A stretch of DNA of 53,923 nucleotides from Methanobacteriota archaeon (lineage in GTDB: Archaea; Thermoplasmatota; Thermoplasmata; SG8-5): the NCBI GenBank assembly GCA_013791785.1, contig VMTD01000107.1, positions 1 to 53,923 on the forward strand, given 5' to 3'. The position numbers were made by a program, and so were the translations under genes. The stretch's first letter is position 1, and every line of letters begins with the position of its first letter. The notes beneath the pieces are model-generated. The model did not search any database. It was not told the origin of the DNA and saw only the letters and a list, made by a program, of their open reading frames with translations. Shown piece by piece: positions 9,394 to 17,690 of the stretch.

Positions 9394-9801
9394 TCAGGCC
9401 AGGAATATCCTCGCTTCCTTCACGCCCACCAGGGTTGAAAGCTGGTTGTACGATTCCTTGACATCGTTCGCTTCGCCGCAGAACATGAGGACCTCGCAGC
9501 AATCATCGCCGCCGTCGAAATCTGCGTGCATGAATGATTTGAATACTGACATGTGACGGTGCCGTACTTCCGAGACCTGGGCCGCTGAATCATGATGATA
9601 CACCAGGATGAGTACACCATTGATGTGGCCTTCCAGCTTGGAAATTTCCGACCTGTCCCGGAGAAACGCACGCACCGCGTCCCGCACAAGTTCGGAGCGG
9701 CTGGAGTAGCCCATCTCGTCGGCGGCGGAATCGATATCCCGGAGTATGTTGTTGGGGAGGCTGAGGGAAACTATCTTCGTTCCGTTTAGGCCTTTGGTCA
9801 T
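9394..9801 (-). CDS. NikR-like ribbon-helix-helix metalloregulator with C-terminal metal-binding domain
   Basis: KIVSLSLPNNILRDIDSAADEMGYSSRSELVRDAVRAFL RHH plus NikR-like C-domain with H-x-H and DDCCE. Confidence 0.82.
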   Translation of the reverse strand: MTKGLNGTKIVSLSLPNNILRDIDSAADEMGYSSRSELVRDAVRAFLRDRSEISKLEGHINGVLILVYHHDSAAQVSEVRHRHMSVFKSFMHADFDGGDDCCEVLMFCGEANDVKESYNQLSTLVGVKEARIFLA

Positions 9802-10611
9802 CTATGCCAGCCTCCTGTAAAGAGCCACGAAGCCGAATATGGCGGCGGCGGTGAATACTATGACGCCGCTGGTGGCCAGGTCGTAGAATGAGGAGAGAAC
9901 CAGACCCGCAAAGGTGCTGATGGTCCCGAATGTGATGGCCGCGCCCACGGTTTTTCTGAAAGACAGGTTGAGCTGCAGGGCTGCCAGCCCGGGAATTATC
10001 ATGAGGGCGGTGACCAGTACGATGCCGATTACCTTTATGGAGACCACTATGGTCATGGCAACCAGTATGTTGAAGACAACGGACATGGCCCTGACCGGTA
10101 TGCCAGTCATCCTGGCCGCATCTTCGTCGAATGTCATGGACAGCAATTCCTTGTAGAATATGCCCAGGAAAGTAAGAGTGGTAAGGCCCAGTGCGGTGAC
10201 CAGTACAAGGTCCCAGGTGTTTATTGTCAGTATGGAGCCGAACAGATAGCTGAAAAGCTCCACGTTGAAACCGCCTGCCAGCGAAATGATTATCAGACCG
10301 GTTGCAAAACCCAGGGCCATTATGACGGCAATGGCCGCGTCGGAATTGGCCAGCCCCTTCTTCTTCATGTAAGATATGCCCAGGACGGAAATAACCGAGA
10401 TGACCAGGGCCGTGAGAAGCGGAGAGATGCCCAGAAGGAGACCGATGGCTATGCCGCCGAATGCCGTGTGTGCGACCCCGTCACCCATCATGGACTCCCT
10501 GCGGAGAATCAGGAACAGGCCGACCCAGGCGCATGCGGCGGCGGAGATAATTCCACCCAGCAGCGCATTCTGGAAGAATTTGTATCCGAATATGGCCAGC
10601 AGATCAATCAT
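9802..10611 (-). CDS. Metal (Zn/Mn-type) ABC transporter permease, ZnuB/TroC family
   Basis: ABC-3 family hydrophobic protein; adjacent ATPase and binding protein. Confidence 0.88.
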   Translation of the reverse strand: MIDLLAIFGYKFFQNALLGGIISAAACAWVGLFLILRRESMMGDGVAHTAFGGIAIGLLLGISPLLTALVISVISVLGISYMKKKGLANSDAAIAVIMALGFATGLIIISLAGGFNVELFSYLFGSILTINTWDLVLVTALGLTTLTFLGIFYKELLSMTFDEDAARMTGIPVRAMSVVFNILVAMTIVVSIKVIGIVLVTALMIIPGLAALQLNLSFRKTVGAAITFGTISTFAGLVLSSFYDLATSGVIVFTAAAIFGFVALYRRLA

Positions 10612-11380
10612 GGAAATCCCCCTTGCACTCATGCTTGTGATACACGAAGTGGAAATGCTCCCCGTATGCCTTGCGCAGAATTTCGGTCGGCTCGAAATCC
10701 TCGCCTATCTCAGAAACATGGACATCGCGGCTCACGCAAAGCACCTTGGACATGCGGCAGAAAACCGCAGCAAGGTCATGGGAAACAATGATTATGGTAA
10801 CGCCCTTGGCAACGTTCAGGTCGCTGAGCTTCTTGTAAAACGCTTCCTGGGTTTCCGGGTCAACACCGGCAATCGGCTCGTCCAGGAACAGTATTTCGGG
10901 ATTCCGCACCATGGCCTTGGCAACGAACACGCGCTGCTTCTGGCCCCCGGATAATTGGCCGATTCTCTTTTCAGCCAGCTCCTCCAGGCCCAACAATTGG
11001 ATATGCTCGTCCACGGCCTTCCAATCCGCCGGGCTCAATTTTCTCCCCAGGTTCAGGCTGCCCACCCGGCCCAGGGAAACCATTTCCCTCACTGTCATTG
11101 GAAAACTGGAATCGAAATTCACCGCATTCTGGGATACATATGCTACCTTTTCCCACTGGCGAAATTTATCCTGTTCCTGACCCAGTATCTGTATGGACCC
11201 CCGGTCCGGTTTCAATGACCCGAGAATGCCGAGCAACAGCGTGGTCTTGCCGCCGCCGTTGGGCCCGATTATGCCGACGTATTCTCCGCTGTATATGGTG
11301 AAATTCGCATCCCTCACAACCGATTCATTGCCCCTGGAGATGTCCAGGTTCCTGACTTCCAGAACAGGCTTTCTTTCCAT
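10604..11380 (-). CDS. Metal ABC transporter ATP-binding protein (ZnuC-like)
   Basis: GPNGGGKTT, LSGGQKQRVFVAKA, EILFLDEPIAGVD. Confidence 0.92.
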   Translation of the reverse strand: MERKPVLEVRNLDISRGNESVVRDANFTIYSGEYVGIIGPNGGGKTTLLLGILGSLKPDRGSIQILGQEQDKFRQWEKVAYVSQNAVNFDSSFPMTVREMVSLGRVGSLNLGRKLSPADWKAVDEHIQLLGLEELAEKRIGQLSGGQKQRVFVAKAMVRNPEILFLDEPIAGVDPETQEAFYKKLSDLNVAKGVTIIIVSHDLAAVFCRMSKVLCVSRDVHVSEIGEDFEPTEILRKAYGEHFHFVYHKHECKGDFHD

Positions 11381-12327
11381 CAGCCCACCAATCCGTATTT
11401 CAGATTTTCAAGGTTCTGTTCCATCTGTTCCAGGTAATCAAGGCCGTCGGTCGGACCGAGCATCAGATAGAGTTTGTGGACATACACGTCATTACCTGTC
11501 CTTGATTGTATCTCAGTTTTCAATGTCTGGATGTATGCGTCGGAGTAGATGGGGTTCACATAGAGCGTGTATATGCTTTCATCTTCCATGAGGTCGGATA
11601 TACCTGCAATGACTGAAGCGCTTGGCTGCTCGTCCGCGCTGAGGCCTATAACCCCGTGCTGCTCGAAACCGTACCTTTGTGCCAGGTAACCATATGCTGC
11701 ATGGGCAACTATCACCGTTCCGTTGGTCTTGACGGCCAGTTCGGCCATGTACCTGGAGTCCAAATCATCAAACTTGGCGGAGAGGTTCGCCCACCCTGCC
11801 TGATAGTGTGATTCGCCCTCCGGGTCCGCCTCCACCAGGGCTTCGTAAATCTTTTCGGCCTGCTGCCTTGCGATGAATGGGCTGACCCATGTGTGAGGGT
11901 CGACATCGCCATGGTCATGATCGTCGTCCTGACGGGTTCCCGCCAGAAGGCCGGTATCATCGAGTTCCAGGCCATGCGTGGTCTCGACGACTATCCTTTC
12001 ATTGTCCCCCAAGGCCGGAAGGATATCCTCCTCGAACCACGGGTCCAGGCCGGCGCCGTTGTATAACAGAACATCAGCATTGTCAGCGGCGATGATGTCG
12101 CTGGGAGAAGGCTGCCAGGCATGAACCTCGGAATTGTATGGGATGAGGCATGTCACGGTCACGCGCTCACCACCAATCTCCCGGGCCATGTAGGCCAGCG
12201 GATAGAAACTGGCAACTACCTGGAGTCGGTCATCATCCTTCAACACACCCACGTACAGCGAGGCGCCGATGAGGGCGGCAACGACGGTAAGGGTGACCAG
12301 TACGAGCAACAACTGTGAACGATTCAT
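11380..12327 (-). CDS. Metal ABC transporter substrate-binding lipoprotein (ZnuA/TroA-like)
   Basis: ZnuA-like fold motifs, acidic/His loop DDDHDHGDVDPHTWVSP. Confidence 0.9.
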   Translation of the reverse strand: MNRSQLLLVLVTLTVVAALIGASLYVGVLKDDDRLQVVASFYPLAYMAREIGGERVTVTCLIPYNSEVHAWQPSPSDIIAADNADVLLYNGAGLDPWFEEDILPALGDNERIVVETTHGLELDDTGLLAGTRQDDDHDHGDVDPHTWVSPFIARQQAEKIYEALVEADPEGESHYQAGWANLSAKFDDLDSRYMAELAVKTNGTVIVAHAAYGYLAQRYGFEQHGVIGLSADEQPSASVIAGISDLMEDESIYTLYVNPIYSDAYIQTLKTEIQSRTGNDVYVHKLYLMLGPTDGLDYLEQMEQNLENLKYGLVG

Positions 12328-12446
12328 TTTACCACAGAGATGTATATGATTATTAAATATTTAAGATTTGTTATTAATTGTTGGGTTGAAAAGACCGTGA
12401 AATTAATAATCGAAGCAAACAAATGAATCCCGGAAAAATGAAAAAG

Positions 12447-12474
12447 AACTGCCAGAACTGTGCCTGGCAGTTTT
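12447..12474 (-). terminator. Hairpin plus T-tract downstream of the 12489-15866 gene
   Basis: Inverted repeat AACTGCCAG..CTGGCAGTT followed on the minus strand by TCTTTTTC. Confidence 0.55.
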
Positions 12475-12488
12475 TTGCTGTTGGCTGC

Positions 12489-15400
12489 TTATTCCTGGGG
12501 CAGAGTCCCCGGTCCCACTTCAGGCGGCTGCTCCGGTCCGGGTTGCTGATATGCCTCGGGCTGTTGCATTTGGTTATCCGGTCCGGGCTGCTGGTATCCC
12601 TCCGACGGCGGTGGCGGCGGATAGTTACCTTCCTGATAGGGTGCTTCCGGCTCGGGTTTCTTGCCGCGCTTCATTAGCAGCACAACCACCAGAACGACTG
12701 CGGCGATGACAGCTATCAACATTATCCACATAATCCAGCCGAATTCCGACGGAACGCTCTTGGGGTCATTGGGGTCTGTACCTGCTTCGTATTCCTCCAG
12801 GTTGGTGGCGCCATCGCCGTCGGCGTCGCCGTCGGCATCGTTGACAGCCGGGTCAAGGCCTTGCTCGTACTCGTAGATGTTGGGCATCCCATCATTATCC
12901 AGGTCGCCGTCAGCGTCATCAACATTCGGGTCAAGCCCGTTATCAATTTCCCACTGGTCCGGCATGCCGTCACCATCGCCGTCGAAGGTTCCCAGGGCGG
13001 CCGTGAAGTTCCACCTGAATGCCGAGAGCATCTTGATGCCGTTCGCGGTTTCCGCGCTGGACGCTATCTCGACATCATAGACGCCGTTTGTGAGATGGGT
13101 GTCCGGGGTGAAGGTCATTACCGTTCCGTTGGCGTTCCATGAATATGTGCCGTTGATGGCGGTTGTGCCGAGTTTCAGGCTGAAAGCGCTCTCGACCTTG
13201 GTGGTGTTCATAGGCATGTCGAAAGTAGCCTGGATTGTGGTTATAACTGGCACTGCGGTTCCGGTCGGGGTGTGCGCGACGACGTCGGGATGGTCGATTA
13301 TTGTCACATTGAGCAGATAGCTCACATTGTTCTGGGTTCCGTAAGTCAGTTCGTCAACCAGGAATACCGTAATCTGGTCGGTGCCGATTCCCTTGGGGTA
13401 CAGAAGCTGGAGCGTGTGCCCGGTAATGTTCGCATAGGGAGAGGCGGTGAAGAACGTCAGGTCATTGGATGCGGATTCCTCATCGGCAGACACAAGATTG
13501 AGTGTCTTGAGCATTGTGGCATCGCAGGTTACGTTGGCAGGGAAGCCCGTGAAATACGGTTCGTCGTTTATCTGGGTGACATTCACCAAGAATGTTTTCA
13601 TGTCGCTGAGACCGCCCGGGTCGCTTATGGTGACGGACACAGTTTCAAATGCCACGCCCTCCGGGTAAAGGAAGGTGATATTGGTGCCCGAGACGTTGGC
13701 GTAGGCCGAATCCTCGATGACCACCAGATTGTATATGTCGTCCTCGATGTCCGACATGCTGGCCGCAATGTCGATAATCCTGGGAATATCCTCAACGCAT
13801 ATGATGTCGGGAAGGGCCGCCAGAATCGGCGCGTCGTTAATTGCACTTATGGTGACCGGTATCAACTGAGTGGCATACCCGCCGTTTTCCGTGTTTGTCA
13901 GGCGCAGGCTAACCGTGCCTGTGCCGAACGCATCGGGCTGCGGGGTGATGCGCAGCTCGTTGTTCACCACGCCCGCCGCGAAGAGGGTCGGGTCGCTGCT
14001 GGTGGCGGACCAGGTGAGGGAGACGGAGTCGGTGAAGAGGACCTGGATGTTGTAGAAAGTGCCGTCTGTGTAATCGGCCGTGGTTGCGGATGAATCGCCC
14101 GCACCAGCCCTGCAATCATATCCTAAACTCCTTGTTTGCAGCCATATAAAATTGCCCGAAGCACCCGTCCACCTTATGTCAACCAACAGATTATCGATAC
14201 CGTTGTAATTGAACGTATTTTGTAGGTCAAATTCAATCCATTCAGGTGTGCCTGTAGTGGATATATCATATGTTGCTTTATTGAAAACCTCCACCCAAGC
14301 ACCCGTGCGATGGGCCTCGAAGACCGTGTCCAAGGAACCGTTTGTCGAATGAGCCATCCTGATGCTCAGATCGTTGAACGTGCCAGTCGCGGGACCTGCC
14401 GTTGCCGATTGGTAGCATATTTTGTCAACGATGCCCGATTGGTTGATGAACGTTTTGTTGTACAGCATCTGCATCCTCATCTGAGGCTCCACTCCTGGGC
14501 AGAACGGGTAGGCATTGCTGGTAGTTCCCTCATCCACGACGGCGTTGTCCACGACGTCGGTTGTGAATTTCGTGACCAGCTGCCTCGACCACCCCAAGAG
14601 GGCGGCGGTATTATCGTTGTACTGAAGGAATTTGACCGGACCGGTGATGGTTGCGTCCAGGCTGACATCGTCTCCACCGTCGCCCGACCATTCTATCCAA
14701 ACTATCAAATTGTACTGTGAATCATATGTGAAATTATCGTTGAGGTCAAAATGTATCCAGCTGTCCAATGATGAAGAGTTGAGAAATATGCTTGCCTCAT
14801 TGAATACCTCAATGGCCGCTCCTGTAGTCACATTGTTTATCGCGAATGTGGTGGGGTCGAGGGCGGTAGCGGTTGTGTGGGTCATCATGATTTTCACATT
14901 ATTGAAGATGCCAGTATCGGTTAAGGCGGTGCGATTGAATGAAAGTTTTCTTATCTGTCCCTCACCGCCGATTTCATTTGCATTGTAAAGAGTCATCAAA
15001 TGATACATATTGGCCATGCTACCCCAGAAAGGATGCTGGAGCGATGTATTGGCAATGTTAGAGACATGCTCTATCGAGCCGTTCGCCCTTCCATTCAGCG
15101 CGATATCCCGTGCCGGGTCGTCCTCCTGGAAGACCTGGGCAGGGACCGGGTCGGTTATCTCGGCGGCGTATGTGATTGTGAGCTTGGGCCAGTACTGTTC
15201 CATTGAATAATCGCTGGAATAGAACTGAACCCAGTCATTGGTATCTGTTCTTAACAAGAAACCATTATTGTCCCATAATCCATTCATCCAGCTTCCTACA
15301 ATATTTGTGACATCCCATGAATACCAGGTATCTAATACGCTGACTTCCATCGAGGAATTCAGTGGATAATAATCTCCACCTGGTGTTGTCCATGTTGTAG

Positions 15401-15866
15401 TATCTGTGTTATAGGTCCAATTGGAAGCGTCCGTGCTGAAATCCCCTTCTCCCTCTTCCCAAATAACCGAGACTCCATGTACTGATACATTAGTTCCGGC
15501 ACTGGCCCTTTGATTGTACATTGAGAGAGTGGCTTGTTGAAGAGTAGCGACATTGTTGCTGGGCAATTCGAATTGGATCAGACCAACAAATGATTCCCCT
15601 CCTGCACTTCCAATTGGCATTAGAGTGTTGACACCGAAATTGTCATTTACAATAAGACTTCGGATCCAGGTATCCTTCCCCACACTCGCATTCGGCTGCA
15701 GCTCAATCGTGTCCGGCTCATCCGGCACCGGTGCGGCAGCCGGGACGGGCTGCGCGGCCGGGACACTGCCGGCCGTCATGGGCGCGAACATGCCTATGCA
15801 GAACACCAGCGCTATGGCCAGGGCGGTCAGTCTCAATGCGATTCCGGAGTCAGATTGTTTCATCAT
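12489..15866 (-). CDS. Large cell-surface protein: DNRLRE-like N-terminus, cadherin/Ig-like repeats, DxDxDG Ca-binding repeats, TM, Pro/Gln-rich tail
   Basis: Signal peptide, PAAQPVPAA linker, DGDGDGMPDQWEIDNGLDPN repeats, C-terminal TM WIMWIMLIAVIAAVVLVVVLLMKRGKK then PPPPP/QQPGP tail. Confidence 0.85.
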   Translation of the reverse strand: MMKQSDSGIALRLTALAIALVFCIGMFAPMTAGSVPAAQPVPAAAPVPDEPDTIELQPNASVGKDTWIRSLIVNDNFGVNTLMPIGSAGGESFVGLIQFELPSNNVATLQQATLSMYNQRASAGTNVSVHGVSVIWEEGEGDFSTDASNWTYNTDTTTWTTPGGDYYPLNSSMEVSVLDTWYSWDVTNIVGSWMNGLWDNNGFLLRTDTNDWVQFYSSDYSMEQYWPKLTITYAAEITDPVPAQVFQEDDPARDIALNGRANGSIEHVSNIANTSLQHPFWGSMANMYHLMTLYNANEIGGEGQIRKLSFNRTALTDTGIFNNVKIMMTHTTATALDPTTFAINNVTTGAAIEVFNEASIFLNSSSLDSWIHFDLNDNFTYDSQYNLIVWIEWSGDGGDDVSLDATITGPVKFLQYNDNTAALLGWSRQLVTKFTTDVVDNAVVDEGTTSNAYPFCPGVEPQMRMQMLYNKTFINQSGIVDKICYQSATAGPATGTFNDLSIRMAHSTNGSLDTVFEAHRTGAWVEVFNKATYDISTTGTPEWIEFDLQNTFNYNGIDNLLVDIRWTGASGNFIWLQTRSLGYDCRAGAGDSSATTADYTDGTFYNIQVLFTDSVSLTWSATSSDPTLFAAGVVNNELRITPQPDAFGTGTVSLRLTNTENGGYATQLIPVTISAINDAPILAALPDIICVEDIPRIIDIAASMSDIEDDIYNLVVIEDSAYANVSGTNITFLYPEGVAFETVSVTISDPGGLSDMKTFLVNVTQINDEPYFTGFPANVTCDATMLKTLNLVSADEESASNDLTFFTASPYANITGHTLQLLYPKGIGTDQITVFLVDELTYGTQNNVSYLLNVTIIDHPDVVAHTPTGTAVPVITTIQATFDMPMNTTKVESAFSLKLGTTAINGTYSWNANGTVMTFTPDTHLTNGVYDVEIASSAETANGIKMLSAFRWNFTAALGTFDGDGDGMPDQWEIDNGLDPNVDDADGDLDNDGMPNIYEYEQGLDPAVNDADGDADGDGATNLEEYEAGTDPNDPKSVPSEFGWIMWIMLIAVIAAVVLVVVLLMKRGKKPEPEAPYQEGNYPPPPPSEGYQQPGPDNQMQQPEAYQQPGPEQPPEVGPGTLPQE

Positions 15867-16014
15867 GGTATTCCCCTCGGTCTTAACCTAATAAGATATG
15901 AAAGAAATTACTTGGATATATGTTTAACTGTGAGGGGGAGAGGGGGCGGAAGGAGCGGCCACATCTGACCGCGACTTAGCCTGGACCCCACGTATGAAAT
16001 TAAAAAAACCAGAG

Positions 16015-16118
16015 TGGGCCGAGGCGGAATTGAACAGCCGATCTTCGCCTTGTAAAGGCGACGTCATTTGCGGTGGCACGGGCTTTTGCACGCACCAAAA
16101 CCACTAGACCACCGGCCC
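16015..16118 (-). tRNA. tRNA-Val(TAC) with a 31-nt intron in the D-loop
   Basis: Exon 1 16118-16099, intron 16098-16068, exon 2 16067-16015. Spliced product GGGCCGGTGGTCTAGTGGTTATGACGTCGCCTTTACAAGGCGAAGATCGGCTGTTCAATTCCGCCTCGGCCCA; BHB with central helix GTGG:CCGC and TTT/AAA bulges. Confidence 0.9.
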
Positions 16119-16478
16119 ATTCGGGAGTTCTGAAATGCCCAACCACTATAAAAGTTTGCAGGCGGTCTAGAAATTTGTTTTGAAATAATTAATGTTGAAA
16201 AAAGAAGTGCCTGCATCACATTATTATTCTGCCACATTAACCGATAAAATAACTAACCAAATCATAAACAAAAAATATGACTATACAGATAATATTAAAT
16301 AACGGGTTTTAGTTGCCTGATGCAATGTCTAGCCAACTGAATTTATACTCATTCGATGTGGGAACAGAAAATGAAATGTGCCTATCTGAGATTATTTACC
16401 TGAAATCATTTCTGAATTCATTATATGAGAAAAATGATACTCAAAGTTCAATATTATTTGCAAAGGCGTTTCTGGCTG

Positions 16479-17549
16479 TCAATCAACATATATCCCCAAT
16501 ATTTTCTTAGTCAGAGGCGCATAATCATGGTCCTTGATATGGGTCATTGATGTAGTGGATAGGAGCAGACTGGTCGGGGCTTTCGAGAACATACCGATTT
16601 TTTTATTGAGGTCGGCGATCTTTCCGCAACATTCTCTGTATTCCTCGAACGATTTGTACGGGACCAGTGAAACACCCTCCACATCCCCCAAGACCATGAA
16701 GATTGGCTGTTTATTTTCCATCAGTGCTTCAATTCCCCTTTTCTTTTCCCCCTCAGATAATTTCATGTTGAATGAGAAGTGATTAAGAACCAGTATCTCG
16801 AATCCGAGTTTTTTCAGGTCCACGATTCGGATGGTTTTGATAAGAGCATCGTTCTCAAATTTTTTTCTTGCCCTTGCAATGGTATGTCTGGATATCGAAA
16901 GGATTTCAGCCAGTTCTTTGTCGGAAAGGCTGGGATATTTTATTAATGCATGATAGACTGGTTTTTCTGATTCGTTGAGAAAAACACCATTATTATCACC
17001 CCCGTAAGCAGGCACCTGCTCATTATCACCTTTCTTTAAATCAAAGATTTGATTCAAGAATGGTGCAAAATCAAAGAAATTGATGACTTTGGATAATTTA
17101 AAAGGAAAGGGTAAAAGCGTAATACTTGGCTCGCTGGTTACATTATGTTTACAATAAGCCTTCTCGAGCCTTTCAATATTCATTTTTATTTCAGTGAAAT
17201 TCTTCGATATTTGAAGGGAGATGCCCTGGGTTGTTTCACTCACTGCCCAAAACACCTCATCGTGTTTTTCCGCAATGTCCGCGCTGATTTGAAGCCTGGA
17301 ATCTAGTGACATCGAAGAACTGAAGACACTGTAGGTAACAGCCAACATCTCACTCCCAAGGCTCTGTAATAGTGGTACTCGAACGGTTCGAATATATCCT
17401 CTTTGTTTCAATTTTCGATGTATTGCGGTTACTGTGGATTGTTTTAGGCCCAGGGTCTGGGAAAGCTCACGATTATTCAGAGGAGGATAGCGTATCAAAC
17501 CATACAAAACAAGTTTTTCATTATGTGTTAAGGAATTATTTAGCATCAC
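16479..17549 (-). CDS. Double winged-helix transcriptional regulator, paralogue of 21855-22958
   Basis: Two HTH segments: NRELSQTLGLKQSTVTAIHRKLKQRGYI and DKELAEILSISRHTIARARKKFE. Confidence 0.8.
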   Translation of the reverse strand: MMLNNSLTHNEKLVLYGLIRYPPLNNRELSQTLGLKQSTVTAIHRKLKQRGYIRTVRVPLLQSLGSEMLAVTYSVFSSSMSLDSRLQISADIAEKHDEVFWAVSETTQGISLQISKNFTEIKMNIERLEKAYCKHNVTSEPSITLLPFPFKLSKVINFFDFAPFLNQIFDLKKGDNEQVPAYGGDNNGVFLNESEKPVYHALIKYPSLSDKELAEILSISRHTIARARKKFENDALIKTIRIVDLKKLGFEILVLNHFSFNMKLSEGEKKRGIEALMENKQPIFMVLGDVEGVSLVPYKSFEEYRECCGKIADLNKKIGMFSKAPTSLLLSTTSMTHIKDHDYAPLTKKILGIYVD

Positions 17550-17690
17550 ACGGGATATTTAACATAAATATAAAAAAGTTGTGTTATTTTGATATGTATT
17601 AACAGATATAATGCTCAGAAAAATAAAATTTTAATGGTAAGATACCTAAAGATTAAATATAAAGTAATTATATGTGAATATTAGTAAGTA

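Noticed and set aside
13272-14093. 273-aa plus-strand ORF
   Set aside because: Antisense to the 1125-aa surface protein; low-complexity composition.
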